A stretch of 7,999 nt of DNA, from the NCBI GenBank assembly GCA_010092775.1, contig JAADYZ010000279.1, forward strand, positions 1-7,999, written 5' to 3'. Under the pieces are notes generated by a model that had not been told where the DNA came from, ran no database searches, and saw nothing but the letters and a program-made list of their open reading frames with translations. This DNA comes from Chloroflexota bacterium. GTDB lineage: Bacteria; Chloroflexota; Anaerolineae; Aggregatilineales; UBA3940. The translations under genes and the position numbers were made by a program. How positions within the stretch are numbered: position 1 is the stretch's first letter; every line of letters begins with the position of its first letter. Positions 5,441-7,999 of the stretch are shown here, one piece after another.

Positions 5441-6181
5441 ATGACGAGTTCTAATGCGATTGACACCAGCCAAAATCCAGTTCAAGCGACTGAGGCGATG
5501 AGCCTCCCAAACAACCTGCCTTCAGCCGATTTACCCGCCATGCCGCTGGAGTCAGCCCAGATACGCGACCCAGCCCAAGCTTTTGGCATCACCTTACCAG
5601 ACACCCTGCCCAAGGAAAAGCAAGTGGCGACCAGGCCGCTGGCGGTCCTGCGTGAGGTGATCGAGACGGTTGGGTTAGCCATCGCGATGTGGCTGCTCAT
5701 CAACCTTTTCATCCAGAATGTTCAGGTGGTCAGTGTCAGCATGCTGCCCACCCTGCATGAAGATCAGCGTTTGATTGTTAACAAATCCGCCTACTGGTTT
5801 GGCGAACCCGATCGAGGCGATGTCATCGTCTTCCGTTCACCCCAGAACGGCGAGGAGCGCCTCATCAAGCGCGTCATCGGCCTGCCTGGCGACACCCTGG
5901 AAATCCGCGATGGGATCGTCTACATCAATGAGGTCATCATCAGCGAACCCTATATCTCGGCACCCACCAACAGTCCACGCGATGGCCGCTGGACCATCCC
6001 CCCGAATTCCTATTTTGTGATGGGTGACAACCGACCATCCTCCAACGACTCTCGATCGTGGGGCATGGTGCCACAGGACTTCATTATCGGTCGGGCGGTG
6101 CTCTCCGTCTGGCCGATCGACGATTGGGGCGTGATTCAGCATTATGAATATGACAGTCTAGCTGAGGCTGCCACGCGTTAA
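5441..6181 (+). CDS. lepB: Signal peptidase I
   Basis: A 246-residue membrane-bound Ser/Lys protease that removes signal peptides from exported proteins outside the cytoplasmic membrane. One transmembrane helix lies at about 73-91 (IETVGLAIAMWLLINLFI). The catalytic box VVSVSMLPTL gives nucleophile Ser100, and RLIKRVIGLPGD gives the general base Lys143. GDVIVFRSP (126-134) and MGDNRPSSNDSRSWG (194-208) are the other conserved boxes. The roughly 70 residues before the helix are unusually long for a one-helix enzyme and look disordered (Ser, Pro, Ala and Gln rich). The ATG at 5441 fits the promoter at 5405-5433 and implies a leaderless mRNA; an in-frame TTG at 5405 lies in the -35 box and is unlikely. 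Met20 and Met34 are other possible starts. The TAA directly abuts the stop codon of the convergent lipoprotein gene. Confidence 0.93.
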   Translation: MTSSNAIDTSQNPVQATEAMSLPNNLPSADLPAMPLESAQIRDPAQAFGITLPDTLPKEKQVATRPLAVLREVIETVGLAIAMWLLINLFIQNVQVVSVSMLPTLHEDQRLIVNKSAYWFGEPDRGDVIVFRSPQNGEERLIKRVIGLPGDTLEIRDGIVYINEVIISEPYISAPTNSPRDGRWTIPPNSYFVMGDNRPSSNDSRSWGMVPQDFIIGRAVLSVWPIDDWGVIQHYEYDSLAEAATR

Positions 6182-6199
6182 TCACCCGGTCAGGGTGAT
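6181..6199. terminator. Small hairpin over two abutting convergent stop codons
   Basis: ATCACCC (6181-6187) and GGGTGAT (6193-6199) form a perfect 7-bp stem around GGTCA. The stem includes the last base of the lepB stop and the whole stop of the minus-strand lipoprotein gene, so it encodes that protein's final residues as well. No T-run follows on either strand; it would be a weak bidirectional terminator at most. Confidence 0.4.
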
Positions 6200-7096
6200 C
6201 GTGATCCAGGTGGTGGGGTCGGTAATGATCAAGCCCTGGCAGTGGCTCACCATCGATTGTTGCAGGGCTTCGCCTGGCTGGTCGTTATCGCTGATGGCGA
6301 TACACAATCCATAGGACTCGCCACTCTGCGGATTGGTACTGAATACAGACCAGGGCACCTGCGCTTCAAGATCGTAACTGCCACCCTCGCCAAATTCGCG
6401 AATAGCTACGATGTCTACCGGCAGATTCTCCTGCCCTTGCGGTTGATAGCGCACCCCACTCGGATCGCGCGAGATGAAGTCACCCGGCGACAGCCCGATT
6501 TGAGTGTCGTCGTCGTCCCACACCTCATCGAAGAAGTCGCCACGCAGATTGCTGTCAAACACCAGCTCAATCTCATCACCTTGCCAGGCGGTCAGGCCGG
6601 ATTGGGTCTGCACATGCCGATCATCGGTGACGGTCGCGAAGAGAAACAGATCGTCGTCGGTCCAACAGAGCTGCACAATGCCGGAAGAATCTTGAGTGCC
6701 ATCCCAGTTGGAGGGCCCGAAGGTGTTGGCCTCCAGGCTGATGTTGAGGGAAGCGGCGGCTTCGAGGGCCCAATCGCTGCGCTGCGCATCGATCGTCAGA
6801 TCAACGGTGCAGCGCGGCAGGCTCAGCGGAGACGTACGGAAATCTGGCGGTGTGGGGGTGGGGGTCGGGGTGTTTTCAGGCTCGGGCGTGGCCTCATCGC
6901 TGCTTTCCTCGGCTTCGGCCACTTCGCCAGCTTCGGATGTCGCCAAGACCGGATCGAGCGGCTCGCCCGATTGCGCCTGCTCCGTGATGCGTGCATAAAC
7001 GGCATCCACCGTCGCGGCGCTGTCACGACTAGTCGGCGCAGCGCAGGCGCTCAAGGTGATGATGCACAAGCCGATACATACTAACCTAACTCGCAT
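6182..7096 (-). CDS. Lipoprotein with CBM9/DOMON-like domain
   Basis: A 304-residue exported lipoprotein. Residues 1-17 form a signal peptide and LSAC (15-18) is a good lipobox, with Cys18 the predicted lipid anchor. An acidic, Ala/Glu-rich stretch and a TPTPTPTP linker (about 70-85) lead to a domain of about 95-304. That domain has the pattern of family 9 carbohydrate-binding/DOMON-like folds: LTIDAQRSDW, VQLCWTDDDLFLFATVTDDRHV, WQGDEIELVFDSN, YDLEAQVPWSVF and a final LCIAISDND. Such domains bind sugars, heme or other small ligands; the ligand is unknown. The segment FFDEVWDDDDTQ is notably acidic. The ATG at 7096 has GAGGAG 6 nt upstream; a TTG at 7123 in the same frame falls next to the -10 box and would add nine residues before the signal peptide. 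It is divergent from another lipoprotein gene and convergent with lepB. Confidence 0.88.
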   Translation of the reverse strand: MRVRLVCIGLCIITLSACAAPTSRDSAATVDAVYARITEQAQSGEPLDPVLATSEAGEVAEAEESSDEATPEPENTPTPTPTPPDFRTSPLSLPRCTVDLTIDAQRSDWALEAAASLNISLEANTFGPSNWDGTQDSSGIVQLCWTDDDLFLFATVTDDRHVQTQSGLTAWQGDEIELVFDSNLRGDFFDEVWDDDDTQIGLSPGDFISRDPSGVRYQPQGQENLPVDIVAIREFGEGGSYDLEAQVPWSVFSTNPQSGESYGLCIAISDNDQPGEALQQSMVSHCQGLIITDPTTWITITLTG

Positions 7097-7122
7097 AGCT
7101 GTCTCCTCACTGATCACCTTCA

Positions 7123-7151
7123 ATTATGTGCTGCGATGAGGACACAGGCAA
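7123..7151 (-). promoter_or_regulatory. Promoter for the CBM9-like lipoprotein
   Basis: On the minus strand TTGCCT (7151-7146) and CATAAT (7128-7123) are 17 bp apart, with four and five matches to consensus. The start point would be near 7116, giving a leader of about 20 nt that contains GAGGAG at 7108-7103. Confidence 0.55.
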
Positions 7152-7229
7152 GGGGCAACTTCAGTTGTCGCCGCATTGAAGGACCTGGCATCAGTGCCCA
7201 ATCGTCAGACTGTGTTGCGTCATTTGGCC

Positions 7230-7235
7230 TAAAAT
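7230..7235 (+). promoter_or_regulatory. Possible -10 box for the FGE-like lipoprotein
   Basis: TAAAAT has one mismatch to TATAAT and lies 36 bp before the ATG at 7272. No good -35 is found at normal spacing (TTGCGT at 7215 is too close), so the call is weak. Confidence 0.25.
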
Positions 7236-7271
7236 ACAGGTGAAGTGATGCTCGGACAATAAGGAGACGCT

Positions 7272-7999
7272 ATGGCACATCGCATGAAATGGCCCTTGAT
7301 CGCTGGATTGTTGCTGGCTGTATTGTGGGTGGGTTGCACAACATCGGACTCGCAAATGGTGGAACCTAGCCCAACCGCTGAGTCAACCGCAACCAATCCC
7401 CCACCCACCGATACACCAGAGCCAACACAGAATCCGGCCTTGGTGCTGGCAGAAGCCGGCATCACCAGCAACGCTGAATGGGAACCTTACATCGAGACCT
7501 TCAACGGGGTGGAGATGGCGCTGGTGCCAGCGGGCTGCTTCATGAGGGGCAGCGAAGAAGGTGAAAGAGACGAGTCTCCAATGCATGAGGTGTGCTTTGA
7601 GCAGCCCTTCTGGATCGACCTGTATGAAGTGACCAATGCGCGCTTCGGGGATTTTCTGGGAGATGCGGGCAACCAGGAAGAGGGCGGACTGAACTGGTAT
7701 GGCGAAGCGGATAGCGCTGCCCGCATAGAGCGTGACGGCAGCACATGGATGACTCAGAGGGGGTTTGAAGATCATCCAGTCGGCGAGGTCACTTGGTATG
7801 GAGCTCGCGCATTCTGTCAGGCTCAGGGCGGTCGTCTGCCGACGGAGGCGGAGTGGGAGTATGCCGCACGTGGGCCAGATGCTTTGACCTATCCCTGGGG
7901 CAACGAGTGGGGGGCAGATAATGCTGTTTACAGGGGCAATTCTGGTGGGCAGACCGCGCCAGTGGGGAGCCGCCCAACTGGTGTGAGTTGGGTGGGTGC
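7272..7999 (+). CDS. Lipoprotein with formylglycine-generating-enzyme-type domain (partial)
   Basis: Open to the window edge, with 242 residues visible. TAAGGAG at 7260-7266, 5 nt before the ATG, is the strongest SD here. Residues 1-21 form a signal peptide with Cys22 as probable lipid site, although the lipobox (LWVGC) has Trp at -3, which is unusual. A Thr/Pro-rich linker (about 31-54) precedes a FGE-sulfatase/SUMF1-like domain from about 75: MALVPAGCFMRGSEEGERDESPMHEV, FWIDLYEVTNARF, HPVGEVTWYGARAFC, GGRLPTEAEWEYAARG and YPWGNEW are classic. True FGEs oxidise a sulfatase Cys to formylglycine and need two Cys near the C-terminus, which is outside the window. Many secreted bacterial members, often named PvdO- or SUMF1-like, have other or unknown roles, and no sulfatase gene is visible here. 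It is divergent from the CBM9-like lipoprotein. Confidence 0.92.
   Translation, partial: MAHRMKWPLIAGLLLAVLWVGCTTSDSQMVEPSPTAESTATNPPPTDTPEPTQNPALVLAEAGITSNAEWEPYIETFNGVEMALVPAGCFMRGSEEGERDESPMHEVCFEQPFWIDLYEVTNARFGDFLGDAGNQEEGGLNWYGEADSAARIERDGSTWMTQRGFEDHPVGEVTWYGARAFCQAQGGRLPTEAEWEYAARGPDALTYPWGNEWGADNAVYRGNSGGQTAPVGSRPTGVSWVG

Noticed and set aside
6242..7084. A 280-codon plus-strand open frame opposite the CBM9-like lipoprotein
   Set aside because: It is antisense to a gene with a signal peptide, lipobox and domain motifs, and its own product has no recognisable motif.

Overview
The window is a stretch of bacterial chromosome with ten coding units in mixed orientation. Its style suggests Chloroflexota: lipoproteins with Thr/Pro-rich linkers after the lipidated Cys, an animal BCO-like carotenoid oxygenase, a free Trm112/UPF0434 protein, and sigma70-type promoters with clear Shine-Dalgarno (SD) sites. 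No rRNA, tRNA or marker gene is present, so the phylum is an inference. I see no tRNA, rRNA, CRISPR array, transposase, phage gene or replication origin.

Layout. (1) 1-1860, plus strand: the last 46 codons of an upstream gene overlap an alpha/beta hydrolase of the FrsA/Ayg1-like group, followed by a 132-residue protein of unknown function. (2) 1861-2023: a convergent intergenic region with a probable terminator, an inverted repeat and a tandem array of a 24-bp unit. (3) 2024-3454, minus strand: a carotenoid oxygenase with all four iron-binding His. (4) 3455-3709: a divergent promoter region holding a compact 94-bp element of nested palindromes. (5) 3710-4468, plus strand: a membrane protein split by one in-frame TAA, then an 11-bp perfect hairpin that can terminate transcription from both sides. 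(6) 4549-5260, minus strand: a single-domain response regulator and, upstream of it, a Trm112/UPF0434-like protein with a strong promoter. (7) 5441-6181, plus strand: signal peptidase I, apparently on a leaderless or nearly leaderless mRNA. (8) 6182-7096, minus strand: a lipoprotein with a CBM9/DOMON-like domain, its stop codon directly touching that of the signal peptidase gene. (9) 7272-7999, plus strand: a lipoprotein with a formylglycine-generating-enzyme/sulfatase-modifying-factor domain, running off the window.

The genes do not form a single pathway. The right half has an envelope theme: signal peptidase I and two divergent lipoproteins whose signal peptides would be processed by the separate lipoprotein pathway (Lgt, signal peptidase II). 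The left half has two catabolic-looking enzymes, a hydrolase and a carotenoid or stilbene cleavage enzyme, with no visible shared regulation. I did not find a convincing undescribed multi-gene system. The best leads are the in-frame stop in the membrane protein, the palindromic element at 3512-3605, the 24-bp array with its inverted copy, and the leaderless signal peptidase start.
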